NCBI GenBank assembly: GCA_011620215.1
Contig: WOZP01000023.1
Location: 1-60,143 of the forward strand
Length of the DNA: 60,143 nt
From: Rugosibacter sp.
GTDB taxonomy: Bacteria > Pseudomonadota > Gammaproteobacteria > Burkholderiales > Rhodocyclaceae
Direction: 5' to 3'
Part shown: positions 10,547-20,688 of the stretch, one piece after another
Numbering within the stretch: position 1 is the first letter of the stretch
Layout of the letters: every line of letters starts with the position of its first letter
The notes under the pieces: model-generated
The model's input: the letters and a program-made list of their open reading frames with translations, nothing else
What the model was told of the DNA's origin: nothing
Databases searched by the model: none
Program-made: the position numbers and the translations under genes

Positions 10547-10560
10547 TTGATTTAGATCAA
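10547..10560. promoter_or_regulatory. Perfect FNR box TTGATTTAGATCAA upstream of ccoN
   Basis: Exact match to TTGATNNNNATCAA about 104 bp upstream of the ccoN start. Confidence 0.85.
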
Positions 10561-10647
10561 ATAATGCTGCATTGCACTAAAAATTAGCCGAATCAAAAGC
10601 CATCAGAGCCTATCTGTGAAAGGCACCTTAACGATTTTATATGGTTC

Positions 10648-10845
10648 TCAACCCTCTTCTGAATCATTTGAATTATCTTTTGAGTATTGATTACCTGCCG
10701 ATTGGTCATCATCATCCATCAGCAACCGATAACCGGGGCCCTCAAGATCGTCAAACTGACCGCTTTTCAACGACCACCAGAAAATGGCGGCAATAACAAA
10801 CACCAGTAATAAGGATAAAGGAATCAGCAGGTAAAGGATGTCCAC
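10648..10845 (-). CDS. ccoS: cbb3 oxidase assembly protein CcoS
   Basis: (V)DILYLLIPLSLLLVFVIAAIFWWSLKSGQFDDLEGPGYRLLMDDD; likely GTG start. Confidence 0.88.
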   Translation of the reverse strand: MDILYLLIPLSLLLVFVIAAIFWWSLKSGQFDDLEGPGYRLLMDDDDQSAGNQYSKDNSNDSEEG

Positions 10846-10847
10846 GG

Positions 10848-13325
10848 TTATCTCTTGCCTTGTAGACGCAAGGCATTGAGCACCACCAGAAAGGAGCTCG
10901 CTGACATCCCAATCCCGGCCATCCATGGACTCACCCAGCCGATCATGGCGAGCGGAATGGCAACCAGATTGTAGATAAAAGCCCAGATCAGGTTCTGCTT
11001 TACGATGCGCACAGTTTGTCGTGCCAGCGCCACCCCAGGGGCCAGCGCTGCCAAATGGTTGCCCAGCAGCACAATATCGGACTGCGCTCGCGCCAGATCA
11101 GCACCACCGCCCATGGCAATGGACACTTGGGCTTTTGCCAGCACGGGTGCATCATTAACACCATCGCCAACCATCGCGACAACAGCTCCCGTTGCCTGCA
11201 AAGCAGTCACTGCTGCGTGCTTGTCTTCAGGAGTCATTCCGCCGCGCGCGTCATCAATACCCAAGGCGTGAGCAACCCGCTGCACAGCAGCAAAAGCATC
11301 GCCGCTAAAGATTGAAAGCGTTACACCAGTTCGCCGCAAGGCAATCATCGACGTAGCGGCGTCTGGACGCACATCATCATTTAAGCAAAAAAAAGCCTGC
11401 CATCCAGCGGCAGAACCCAGCGCGATCACCGTATCACCAGCGCCGACTTTTTGTTCAATATTCAGCGGCAATGATTTTTGGTGGAGACACGCCACAAAAT
11501 CCAGTCGCCCCAGTCGCCATTCAGTAGCATCGATAAAGCCTAGCACGCCGGCGCCAGTCACGGCGCTCACATTGCCTACAGGCGCAATAGTCTCTGCAGC
11601 ATGCCGCAAAGCACGGCCAATAGGATGCTCCGAACCCTGCTCCAGCCCTGCTGCCAGGGCAAGCGCAGCTTCTGGCGTACCACGGCATGTGATTGTTTCG
11701 ACCAGTGCCAGCTGGCCCAGCGTCAGCGTACCGGTTTTATCGAATATGAAATGATTCGCTTGCGCCAGTGTTTCAATGGCATGCCCGCGGGTTACCAGCA
11801 CGCCACGTGCAGCCAAAGCACCGGTGGCTACCGTTAAAGCCACCGGCGTAGCCAGCGATAGCGCACAAGGGCAGCTCACCACCAGCACAGAAACGAACAC
11901 CCATAACGCCTGGGCCGGATCAAGCTGCCACCAGATCAACGCTGTCGCCGCTGCCAGTAACAATACCGTCACAACGAAACGTCCGGCGATACGATCCGCC
12001 ATATGCACTACTTGCGGCTTTTCTGCTGCGGCCCGTTCCATCAATCGTGTAATCGCGGCCAGTCGTGTATCCTGGCCCAGACGCAGCACGCGCATCGCCA
12101 GCGGGCTGGTCACATTGACACTGCCACCAATAAGCTCATCGCCCACTACTTTAGGTAATGGCCGACTCTCCCCAGTGAGCAATGACTCGTCAGCCGCACT
12201 GCCCCCCTCGATCACTTCACCATCTGCGGGAATACTTTCACCGGGGGCTATCCGCAAGACATCACCGACACAGAGTTCAGCTGCCGCCACCCGCTCGCAA
12301 GCCACTTCTGGCCAGCGCACAAACCGTGTTGCCAGTGTCGGCATGGCGCGCGCCAGTGTCTCGACACTACGTACTGCTTTTTGTCGAGCCATCATTTCAA
12401 GATACCGGCCGGAAAGCAGGAAGAAGACAAACATGGTGACCGAATCAAAATATACCTCGCCACTACCCGACAGCGTTGCCCACACGCTCGCAGCAAACGC
12501 ACTTCCCACCCCCAATGCCACAGGGACATCCATGCCGAGTCGACGCAATGTCACATCGCGCCAGGCATTGGCAAAAAATGGTGCCGCAGAATAAAGTACC
12601 ACCGGCAAGGTCAGAATGAGGCTGGCCCAGCGCATCAATTGCTCAATGTCTGGCGTCATGTCGCTGCCAGTCTCTGTTTGCGCAAAATAGACCGGGATGA
12701 CATACATCATCACTTGCATCATGCCAAAACCAGCGACGAACAGCCGCCAAAGCGCCGTCTTGCGTTCTTGCTGCGCCAGACTTTCTGAGCGCGCCACATC
12801 GTAAGGATGCGCCCGATAACCAATAGCGGCAATGGCTTCGAGCAATTTGGAGAGCTTCGTTATCCGCGTATCCCACCGCACCCGGGCACGGCGTGTGGCG
12901 TAATTGATATCGACCGAAGTCACGCCCGGCTGGCGGCGCAAATGCGCTTCGTTAAGCCAAACGCAAGCGGCGCAGGTAATGCCTTCAAGTATCAGCGCCG
13001 CCTCTCGCTCATACTCTCCAGCGACCTGAACAAAGCTTTTCTGCACCTTGGGATGATCAAACAAACCCAGTGCCTCTAAAGCAATGGGTAACGCTTCGCG
13101 AGGACTTTCCGGCAACGCATCGCGGTGACGGTAATACTCGGTGAGCTGGTTATCGACTATCGCCTGCGCCACCGCCTGACACCCGGTACAGCACAGCACG
13201 CGCGGTACGGCATCAATGGTGATGAAGATTTTTGTTTCTGGAGGAACAGGCAAGCCGCAGTGATAGCAGAAAGCATCAATAGATTCGATAAAACGCCCCC
13301 CCAAAATCCATCTCTCGCCGGGCAA
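10848..13325 (-). CDS. ccoI: Copper-translocating P-type ATPase CcoI/FixI
   Basis: DKTGTLT, SCPCALSLATP, GDGVNDAPVLA; N-terminal CYHCGLPVP and CAACVWLNE motifs. Confidence 0.94.
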   Translation of the reverse strand: MPGERWILGGRFIESIDAFCYHCGLPVPPETKIFITIDAVPRVLCCTGCQAVAQAIVDNQLTEYYRHRDALPESPREALPIALEALGLFDHPKVQKSFVQVAGEYEREAALILEGITCAACVWLNEAHLRRQPGVTSVDINYATRRARVRWDTRITKLSKLLEAIAAIGYRAHPYDVARSESLAQQERKTALWRLFVAGFGMMQVMMYVIPVYFAQTETGSDMTPDIEQLMRWASLILTLPVVLYSAAPFFANAWRDVTLRRLGMDVPVALGVGSAFAASVWATLSGSGEVYFDSVTMFVFFLLSGRYLEMMARQKAVRSVETLARAMPTLATRFVRWPEVACERVAAAELCVGDVLRIAPGESIPADGEVIEGGSAADESLLTGESRPLPKVVGDELIGGSVNVTSPLAMRVLRLGQDTRLAAITRLMERAAAEKPQVVHMADRIAGRFVVTVLLLAAATALIWWQLDPAQALWVFVSVLVVSCPCALSLATPVALTVATGALAARGVLVTRGHAIETLAQANHFIFDKTGTLTLGQLALVETITCRGTPEAALALAAGLEQGSEHPIGRALRHAAETIAPVGNVSAVTGAGVLGFIDATEWRLGRLDFVACLHQKSLPLNIEQKVGAGDTVIALGSAAGWQAFFCLNDDVRPDAATSMIALRRTGVTLSIFSGDAFAAVQRVAHALGIDDARGGMTPEDKHAAVTALQATGAVVAMVGDGVNDAPVLAKAQVSIAMGGGADLARAQSDIVLLGNHLAALAPGVALARQTVRIVKQNLIWAFIYNLVAIPLAMIGWVSPWMAGIGMSASSFLVVLNALRLQGKR
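11427..11452 (-). repeat. 26-bp dispersed repeat copy 2, inside ccoI
   Basis: caccgtatcaccagcgccgacttttt. Confidence 0.88.
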
Positions 13326-13396
13326 TGTTGAAATTATGCCGGAAACGCTTCACCGAAGCTGGAAAATATCCATACAGAGGTAATAATCATGGGCAG

Positions 13397-13477
13397 GATG
13401 CCACTTCGATGCTTGGCCACAGCAGCGGTGCCGTGACCCGCAGGCACTACATTCGCGACACAAGAGAAGTGCAACCT
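13397..13477 (+). pseudogene. C-terminal remnant of a phage-type tyrosine recombinase/integrase
   Basis: DATSMLGHSSGAVTRRHYIRDTREVQP carries the LGHSS...HY signature; no N-terminal or catalytic core upstream. Confidence 0.7.
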
Positions 13478-13571
13478 TTGGAAAAGTGCAGCCTTTGCGC
13501 TGAATATTAGGCAATTGCGTTTTTATTACACAGTGACTAGTCACTGCTTTCTATAAAACCAGTTCTTGTGG

Positions 13572-13645
13572 GGTGGCTGATGGGACTCGAACCCACGACA
13601 ACCGGAATCACAATCCGGGACTCTACCAACTGAGCTACAGCCACC
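13572..13645 (-). tRNA. tRNA-His (GTG)
   Basis: Reverse complement GGTGGCTGTAGCTCAGTTGGTAGAGTCCCGGATTGTGATTCCGG...GGTTCGAACCC...AGCCACC, followed by encoded CCA. Confidence 0.97.
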
Positions 13646-13800
13646 ATCGTTACATTTGCCTGTTAAAAAGACCACATGGCAAGGCCGCTATTATGCGAGA
13701 TGACAATAAAAGAATCAAGCTTATTGCTTCGGCCTGAATATGTTTGAACTGAACAGTAACGAAGCTCCGTGTTGGCTCCGTGCACTGAATGATGCTCGAC

Positions 13801-13828
13801 TTCAAACTTCATCTAGCCGGATCAATAG
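13801..13828 (+). repeat. 28-bp repeat shared with 28726-28753
   Basis: ttcaaacttcatctagccggatcaatag. Confidence 0.75.
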
Positions 13829-13885
13829 TTCGTATTTATCATGCTTTCTCATGCACTTTCAGATACGGTGTTTGAACCCCCACAC

Positions 13886-16800
13886 CTACGCCAGAGGTTG
13901 AAACAGCACATCCAGATCATCTGCCGTAATCAGGTGCCCACCACCTTCTTCATCGCCCTCGGCTGCGGTGTTTTTACGCATTAACTGATCAGCCATGCCG
14001 CGCTTACGGTTTTGCAGTGCAAGTATTTTTTCTTCCACCGTTCCCTGCGTCAATAGCTTGTAAACAAATACCGACTTATCTTGGCCGATGCGGTGAGCGC
14101 GAGCAGTTGCCTGCTCTTCTACCGCCGGATTCCACCAGGGATCATAATGAATCACCGTATCAGCTGCGGTGAGGTTCAAGCCTGTGCCACCCGCCTTGAG
14201 ACTGATGAGAAACAACGGGACGCGACCTTCCTGAAAATGGCGTATGGGTGTTTCACGATCGGTCGTCTGGCCGGTGAGCTTGACATAAGCAATATCCTTG
14301 GCCTTCAGCGCCTCTTCGATTAACACGAGCATCGACGTGAATTGCGAAAACAGCAGCACTTTACGGCCTTCATCCAGCAGCTCTTCCAGCATATCCATGA
14401 GCGTGTCTAATTTGGCAGAAGGTACTGTGCCTTTTTTGATCAACGCTTCAGTCGTCGGTAGCTTGACCAGCCGTGGATCACAGCAGACTTGACGCAGTTT
14501 TAATAATGCATCGAGAATCATGATCTGGCTGCGTCCTGCACCTTGCTGGGCAAGCACTTGGCGCAGTTTTTTGTCAAACACGACGCGCAGGCTTTCATAA
14601 ATATCCCGCTGGCTTCCTTCAAGTTCAACCCAGCGCACAATTTCTGTGCGCGGTGGCAGATCTTTCAAAACCTGCTCTTTTGTTCTACGCAACAGAAAAG
14701 GTCTGACTCTATCTGCCAAGCGATGCCGGACTTCTTCATCACCCGCTTTTTCAATCGGCGTGCGATAAAGCTTTGCAAATTGCTGTGCACGACCCAATAA
14801 GCCCGGCATGAGGAAATCGAACTGCGCCCACAACTCGCCCAGATGGTTTTCCAAAGGCGTCCCGGTTAAAGACAGCCGATGCCGCGCCTTTAATTGGCGC
14901 GCCACCTGATGTGCCTGCGCTTTTGGATTCTTGATGAATTGTGCCTCATCCATCACCAGCAGGTGATATTCTTGCGCTAAGAGCACCTCACGGTCGCGTA
15001 CGAGCAGCGGGTAGGTAGTGAGAATAATATCGGCAGTGGCAATTTCATCAAATCGATCGGCCCTATCCTTGCCATGCAGCACCAGCACTTTCATCTCAGG
15101 TGTAAATTGAGCGGCCTCATTTTTCCAGTTGACCATCAGGCTGGTCGTGGCCACGACCAGGCTAGGCTTGTCAGCGCGGCCAGAAATTTTTTCCAGATGC
15201 AAATGAGCCAGCGTCTGTACGGTCTTTCCCAAGCCCATGTCATCGGCGAGGATGCCAGCCAAACCATATTCGCGCAGAAATTGCAGCCAATTGAGCCCCA
15301 CTTGCTGATAGGGCCGCAAGGTTGCCATAAAGCCAGCCGCAGGTGGTTGATGTGTCATGCCGGAAAAATCCTGCAACTTTTTGGCCAGCATCCGCAGCTC
15401 ATCACTACCGATCCACTGCGTGGCATGCTCTTCCAGCCCCACCAAGGCGGAGGCATGATGTCGCGCCAAGCGAGGCCGGTCGTCATCCAGAAACTCCAAA
15501 AGCGGCAGCAACCACGCTTTGAGTCGCCCCGCCGACACAGGCAGAATACGACGCGCATCGATCGCTATTGGAATGCTAGCGTCATCTTCCAGCGCCCGCA
15601 CTGTGGCTAAAAACTTGGGTTGCTCATGCAACAAGCGTAAGAGCGGTGGCACAAGGCTCACCCGCTCATCACCCACCATCACGCCCAGATCAAGATTAAA
15701 CCAATCACTGCCGGCTTCCTCTACGCCTACAAACCACTCATCTGCCGCCGTCAAGTGAAAGGGAAAATCTTCTGCCAAAGTGACGAATATGCCCGCGTGC
15801 TCAAGTGCACCCATGCCTGTATCAAGAAAAGGCATCCAGCCTTCCGCATCGCTACGACCTGGCATGAGGCAATCATCAAGCTCTGCGGCCTGGTATCCCG
15901 GCAAACGTTGCCGATAACTTTCAAAACCCAATGCTTGTAAAGCCGCCCAAACCTCGCTTTCAGCATCCAGGTCACGCAACAGGGTTTCCCACTGCCCTTC
16001 CGATTTTTGTCGCCGCATCATGGGGGCGGGCCGCTCGCTCCCCATCACGTTGACGCCTTCCGGATACCGAAATTGCAAGGTGGCAATCGCATGCGTCTCG
16101 ATTGCACCCTTCGCCGCAAAGCTGCGAAACTGCCTCGCGGTCAGGGTTAAATATGCCGTGGGTTTTCCTGCGGCGACACTGTCAAGCGCATCAGGCAACG
16201 GCAAACTGACCCCTTTTTGCTGAGCAATGCGTAACAGCTGCTGACGCACTAAAGGCGCATCCGCTTCATTCAACGGTGGCGCAGACAGTATTTTTTTCAA
16301 TAACGATTCGGGCAAAGCCGAATGCAGTTCGCCGATATGGAAATTTGCAGGGTCAAAATAAAACAAAGGCCAGGTGGAAATAACCTCCAGGGGTTCAGGC
16401 AAATTCACGCGCGCCTGCTGCAACCCCGCCAGATTACGTTCCCAGCCGAGTACAAGAGGCTTTGACTGACCCTGCCGTACAGACTGATCCAGTTCGCCAT
16501 CCAGATACAACCTGCCAGTACGTAAAGCCTGGCGTAACAGCAACGCACCTGTCTCACCGACGAGTTCAACATCATCTTGATAGTGAAATGTGGTTCCCGC
16601 CTGTAGCGCGATAAACAGCCGCAACGGAGGCACATCGTCATCGAGAATAAATTCGCGATGGCTGCGCATGCTACCTAAATCATAGGGTTGCGGTTGGTAA
16701 ATAACAGGCTTACCCCACCCTCCGGTTTTTGTCTGTCGACTTTTGCCCAATGCCAGCCGCATCGACTGCCCTCGCCGCAATAAATACACCACGCGTTGTG

Positions 16801-17257
16801 GCAAGGTTTTTTTGCTCGGTGCAGGCAAATCCACCACCGATGGGGCGTCGTCCAACTCATCCAACCACTCCAGGGCAGCAGTGCTCGGTTCTGGAAAAGC
16901 TTCTGCGCCAAGCAGCACCCCCCCTTGAGGCTGAACCAATCCCGCCTGCTGGTAATACACCCACAGCGCTGCCACAGCATGTTTGCAGTCCATGCCCACC
17001 GGGCAAGAACAATCGTTATCAACACCCCGGATAGCGCCAGCTGGCGTCAGTGACAGCCATAAATCCACCTGATATGGTGGCTGAATACTCCCCTGCACGC
17101 TCGCTTCCACATGGATTTCCAGAGGATCTTGTTCAACGGAAAGAAGTGAGACACGTCCCTCTGTTGCATATGCCAAACCACGTTGTACCGTGGCAGAACC
17201 ATACTCATTATCCAGTTCGGCCAGATAATCAGCGCTTTTCGAGAGTGTGCTTGACAT
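13886..17257 (-). CDS. SWIM zinc finger/SNF2 family DEAD-like helicase
   Basis: CSCPVGMDCKHAVAALW (SWIM), ILADDMGLGKTVQTLAHL, MDEAQFIKN, TARAHRIGQDKSVFVYKL. Confidence 0.93.
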   Translation of the reverse strand: MSSTLSKSADYLAELDNEYGSATVQRGLAYATEGRVSLLSVEQDPLEIHVEASVQGSIQPPYQVDLWLSLTPAGAIRGVDNDCSCPVGMDCKHAVAALWVYYQQAGLVQPQGGVLLGAEAFPEPSTAALEWLDELDDAPSVVDLPAPSKKTLPQRVVYLLRRGQSMRLALGKSRQTKTGGWGKPVIYQPQPYDLGSMRSHREFILDDDVPPLRLFIALQAGTTFHYQDDVELVGETGALLLRQALRTGRLYLDGELDQSVRQGQSKPLVLGWERNLAGLQQARVNLPEPLEVISTWPLFYFDPANFHIGELHSALPESLLKKILSAPPLNEADAPLVRQQLLRIAQQKGVSLPLPDALDSVAAGKPTAYLTLTARQFRSFAAKGAIETHAIATLQFRYPEGVNVMGSERPAPMMRRQKSEGQWETLLRDLDAESEVWAALQALGFESYRQRLPGYQAAELDDCLMPGRSDAEGWMPFLDTGMGALEHAGIFVTLAEDFPFHLTAADEWFVGVEEAGSDWFNLDLGVMVGDERVSLVPPLLRLLHEQPKFLATVRALEDDASIPIAIDARRILPVSAGRLKAWLLPLLEFLDDDRPRLARHHASALVGLEEHATQWIGSDELRMLAKKLQDFSGMTHQPPAAGFMATLRPYQQVGLNWLQFLREYGLAGILADDMGLGKTVQTLAHLHLEKISGRADKPSLVVATTSLMVNWKNEAAQFTPEMKVLVLHGKDRADRFDEIATADIILTTYPLLVRDREVLLAQEYHLLVMDEAQFIKNPKAQAHQVARQLKARHRLSLTGTPLENHLGELWAQFDFLMPGLLGRAQQFAKLYRTPIEKAGDEEVRHRLADRVRPFLLRRTKEQVLKDLPPRTEIVRWVELEGSQRDIYESLRVVFDKKLRQVLAQQGAGRSQIMILDALLKLRQVCCDPRLVKLPTTEALIKKGTVPSAKLDTLMDMLEELLDEGRKVLLFSQFTSMLVLIEEALKAKDIAYVKLTGQTTDRETPIRHFQEGRVPLFLISLKAGGTGLNLTAADTVIHYDPWWNPAVEEQATARAHRIGQDKSVFVYKLLTQGTVEEKILALQNRKRGMADQLMRKNTAAEGDEEGGGHLITADDLDVLFQPLA

Positions 17258-17305
17258 GAGATAATACGTTCACAAAGGGCTTGGAAGATACCACATAGAG
17301 TCCAT

Positions 17306-17331
17306 CGCCGTCTCATCAACGCCGACTTTTC
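17306..17331 (-). repeat. 26-bp dispersed repeat copy 3, upstream of SNF2 gene
   Basis: cgccgtctcatcaacgccgacttttc. Confidence 0.8.
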
Positions 17332-17721
17332 AATCGATGCTCAGCACATGTTTATCTTATTAGCGGGCAAATATACCGCCCGGCAAAGACATCAACAGCT
17401 ATTGATGCATAGGGGTTTTCTAATGGAAACCCGTCCAATGGAGATGACAAGAACCGAAAAGCATGGCATTTTTTTGGCTTTTCCATGGCTCTTAATCTTG
17501 AACAAAGCCTACTATATGCAGTATTCGAATTACACACTAACACAAGACAATAATCTAACTGACTGTTTAATATAAAAAATTAATTTATTACTTTGCTGTT
17601 TAAAAAAGCTGCGGTATGCTCCTCGAAACCCAAAAAATAAATTGGGTCGCTGATTTTTCTTTACGCATTTTTTTACCCCTTTTCAGCCTAGGCTACATCC
17701 TCATTTTCATCGGGAGACAAC

Positions 17722-20658
17722 ATGACAAATAACAAAACAGATCAACAAATTGCACCCGAATCCGCAGTAATTGAACATACCGGGCAAATGGGCCTCCCTT
17801 TGCCACAAGAAATATCCGGTGAAGTCCTCATCGAAAAATACGCCAAGGGCAATGAACGTACAGTGCATGATGTTCGCGCCCGTGTCGCCCGCGCACTTGC
17901 TGGCGTCGAAACCGAAGATAAGCGCGCCCATTGGGAAGCACGCTTTCTTGAAGCCCAGGAAAACGGCTTTGTTCCTGCCGGGCGCATCAATTCGGCCGCC
18001 GGCACCGATCTTTGTGCCACGTTAATCAACTGCTTTGTGCAGCCGGTGGGTGATTCAATTTCTGAAACCGTCGATGGCCGCCCCGGCATCTACACCGCAC
18101 TCTTGCAAGCAGCTGAAACCATGCGTCGCGGTGGTGGCGTGGGTTACGATTTTTCATCCATTCGTCCGATAGGTGCACATGTCAAAGGCACGCAGTCGCG
18201 TGCTTCCGGTCCTATTTCTTACATGCGGGTATTCGACCGCTCATGCGAAACCGTTGAATCTGCAGGCAGTCGACGCGGCGCGCAAATGGGTGTGCTGCGT
18301 TGTGACCATCCGGATATCGAAGAATTCATTCACGCCAAGGATCAGGGCGATCTGACCAATTTCAACATCTCCGTAGGCGTCACCGATGCATTCATGCTCG
18401 CAGTAGAAACCGATGGCGAAATTGAGCTGGCCCACCGCGCTGCACCTACTGCCGACATCAAAGCCGCTGGCGCTTACCCGCGCGAAGACGGCCTATGGGT
18501 CTATCGCAAGGTTCGCGCGCGCGACTTGTGGGATCAAATCATGCGCTCGACTTATGACCACGCCGAGCCGGGCATCCTGTTCCTTGACCGTATGAACAAG
18601 GACAATAATTTATATTATTGCGAAACCATCGAGGCCACGAATCCATGTGCTGAGCAGCCATTGCCACCTTATGGCTGCTGTTGCCTGGGCTCGATCAACC
18701 TGACCAATTTTGTGCACGATGCCTTCTCGGACAAGGCCCGTTTTGATTTTGAAGCTTTCGGCAAAGTGATTGACACCTCTGTGCGCATGCTCGACAACGT
18801 GCTCGAAGCCACGCATTGGCCACTCCCGCAACAGCATCAGGAAGCTCAGTCAAAACGCCGTGTGGGCCTGGGTTACACCGGTTTGGGCGATGCGCTCATC
18901 ATGCTGCGCCTACGTTACGACACCCCCGCCGCACGCGATATGGGCGCGAAAATTTCGGAATATATGCGCGACCGCGCCTACCTGTATTCGGCCGAACTCG
19001 CCAAAGAACGCGGTGCCTTTCCGTTGTTCAACGCCGACTTGTATCTGGCTGGCGGCAACTTTGCCTCGCGCCTGTCGAATAATGTCAAAGAGCAAATCAG
19101 AAAACATGGCTTGCGCAATTCGCATCTGCTCTCCATCGCGCCTACCGGGACAATCAGCCTGGCCTTTGCCGACAACGCCAGCAACGGCATCGAGCCACCA
19201 TTCTCCTGGACTTACACACGCAAAAAACGCATGGCCGATGGTACGCAAAAAGAGTACGCCGTTGAAGATTACGCTTGGCGCTTGTACAAGCACCAAGGGG
19301 GCGATGTCAGCAAACTGCCCGACTACTTTGTCACGGCACTCGACATCTCGGCGCAGGCGCACAAGGACATGGTGGCGGCTGTTGCACCCTTTGTTGACAC
19401 CTCGATTTCCAAAACCGTGAATGTACCTGCCGACTATCCTTACGCGGAATTCGAAGACCTCTACATGAGCGCATGGAAAGCCGGGCTCAAGGGCCTCGCC
19501 ACCTATCGCCCCAACTCGATTCTAGGCAGCGTTCTCTCGGTTGATTCTACCGCCACCAGCAATGCACAAAAGCAGCCGCAGGATGTCACCATCGATTCAG
19601 CAAACCGCCGCCTGTCTATCGGCGCCCTGCCTGCACCCGTACTAGCCTCGCTACGCTGGCCCAGCCGCCCGCGCATGAGCGATGGCAATACGGCATGGAC
19701 CTACATGATCGAAGCGCCTCAAGGCGAGTTCGCCCTCTTCGTCGGCCAGATTGAAAACGACATGGGCCGCGCCATGCCCTTTGAAGTCTGGGTCAATGGC
19801 GCCGAGCAACCACGCGGCATTGGCGCGGTGGCAAAAACCTTGTCCATGGATATGCGTGCCAACGACAAAGCCTGGCTGAAACTCAAACTTGACGCGCTAG
19901 CCAAAACACAGGATGAAGAGGCTTTCGATCTGCCTTTTCCACCCAATGGCGAGAAAAAGCGCGTCCCCGGCGTGGTCTCGGCGCTAGCGCAAGTCGTTCG
20001 CTATCGTTGCGAGAAACTCGGCGCACTGGAAGATGCAGCGGCAGAAAACAGCACAGGGAAAAGTGCCACACCGGTTATCGATTGCATGTTCAGCCGCGAC
20101 GAACCAAAAACGGGTACCGATGGCACGCTCTCCTGGACCGTCGACATAAGCAACCCCGTCGCTGGCGAAGAGTTCGTATTGGGTCTGAAAGAAATCACGC
20201 TGCCCGATGGCGTCACGCGGCCTTATTCAGTCTGGCTCTCCGGCCATTACCCCCGTGCGCTTGACGGCTTGACCCGCCTGCTCTCGCTTGACATGCGCGT
20301 GCTTGACCCCGCATGGATCGGCATGAAATTACGCAAACTGATGAATTATGCCGAGCCCTTGGGTGACTTCATGGCGCGCGTACCAGGTTCGAACAAGCAG
20401 CAAAACTGGCCCTCAACCGTAGCCTATATCGCCCGCTTAATCATGCATCGCTACGCCATGCTCGGCATACTGGATGAAAACGGCTATCCCACGCGCGCCA
20501 TGGGTATTCTTGAAACCCCGGGTGCGGCACCAGAAACCAGTGGTGGCATCAAAGTCATGCAAGGTTCTTTATGCAATGAATGCGGCAACATGACCGTTAT
20601 CCGCAAAGACGGCTGCGACTTCTGCTCCGCCTGTGGTGCTGTGGGAACCTGTGGTTAG
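17722..20658 (+). CDS. nrdJ: Adenosylcobalamin-dependent (class II) ribonucleoside-diphosphate reductase
   Basis: [35 protein letters not shown]-terminal zinc-ribbon-like [22 protein letters not shown]. Confidence 0.93.
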   Translation: MTNNKTDQQIAPESAVIEHTGQMGLPLPQEISGEVLIEKYAKGNERTVHDVRARVARALAGVETEDKRAHWEARFLEAQENGFVPAGRINSAAGTDLCATLINCFVQPVGDSISETVDGRPGIYTALLQAAETMRRGGGVGYDFSSIRPIGAHVKGTQSRASGPISYMRVFDRSCETVESAGSRRGAQMGVLRCDHPDIEEFIHAKDQGDLTNFNISVGVTDAFMLAVETDGEIELAHRAAPTADIKAAGAYPREDGLWVYRKVRARDLWDQIMRSTYDHAEPGILFLDRMNKDNNLYYCETIEATNPCAEQPLPPYGCCCLGSINLTNFVHDAFSDKARFDFEAFGKVIDTSVRMLDNVLEATHWPLPQQHQEAQSKRRVGLGYTGLGDALIMLRLRYDTPAARDMGAKISEYMRDRAYLYSAELAKERGAFPLFNADLYLAGGNFASRLSNNVKEQIRKHGLRNSHLLSIAPTGTISLAFADNASNGIEPPFSWTYTRKKRMADGTQKEYAVEDYAWRLYKHQGGDVSKLPDYFVTALDISAQAHKDMVAAVAPFVDTSISKTVNVPADYPYAEFEDLYMSAWKAGLKGLATYRPNSILGSVLSVDSTATSNAQKQPQDVTIDSANRRLSIGALPAPVLASLRWPSRPRMSDGNTAWTYMIEAPQGEFALFVGQIENDMGRAMPFEVWVNGAEQPRGIGAVAKTLSMDMRANDKAWLKLKLDALAKTQDEEAFDLPFPPNGEKKRVPGVVSALAQVVRYRCEKLGALEDAAAENSTGKSATPVIDCMFSRDEPKTGTDGTLSWTVDISNPVAGEEFVLGLKEITLPDGVTRPYSVWLSGHYPRALDGLTRLLSLDMRVLDPAWIGMKLRKLMNYAEPLGDFMARVPGSNKQQNWPSTVAYIARLIMHRYAMLGILDENGYPTRAMGILETPGAAPETSGGIKVMQGSLCNECGNMTVIRKDGCDFCSACGAVGTCG

Positions 20659-20666
20659 CAAAGGGC

Positions 20667-20686
20667 TGGGTTCCGAAAGGAACCCA
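20667..20686 (+). terminator. Stem-loop after nrdJ (8-bp perfect stem, GAAA loop)
   Basis: TGGGTTCC-GAAA-GGAACCCA; no strong T-run follows. Confidence 0.45.
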
Positions 20687-20688
20687 AT

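Noticed and set aside
11776-12594. 272-aa plus-strand ORF opposite ccoI
   Set aside because: Antisense to a strongly supported P-type ATPase gene; Ser/Thr/Ala-rich low-information composition typical of shadow ORFs.
17402-17432. gggttttctaatggaaaccc inverted repeat upstream of nrdJ as a regulatory RNA
   Set aside because: Short stem with no matching riboswitch consensus; insufficient support.
19028-19042. caacgccgacttgta in nrdJ as another repeat copy
   Set aside because: Only about 10 bases match and the T-run and left half are absent; explained by coding sequence FNADLY.
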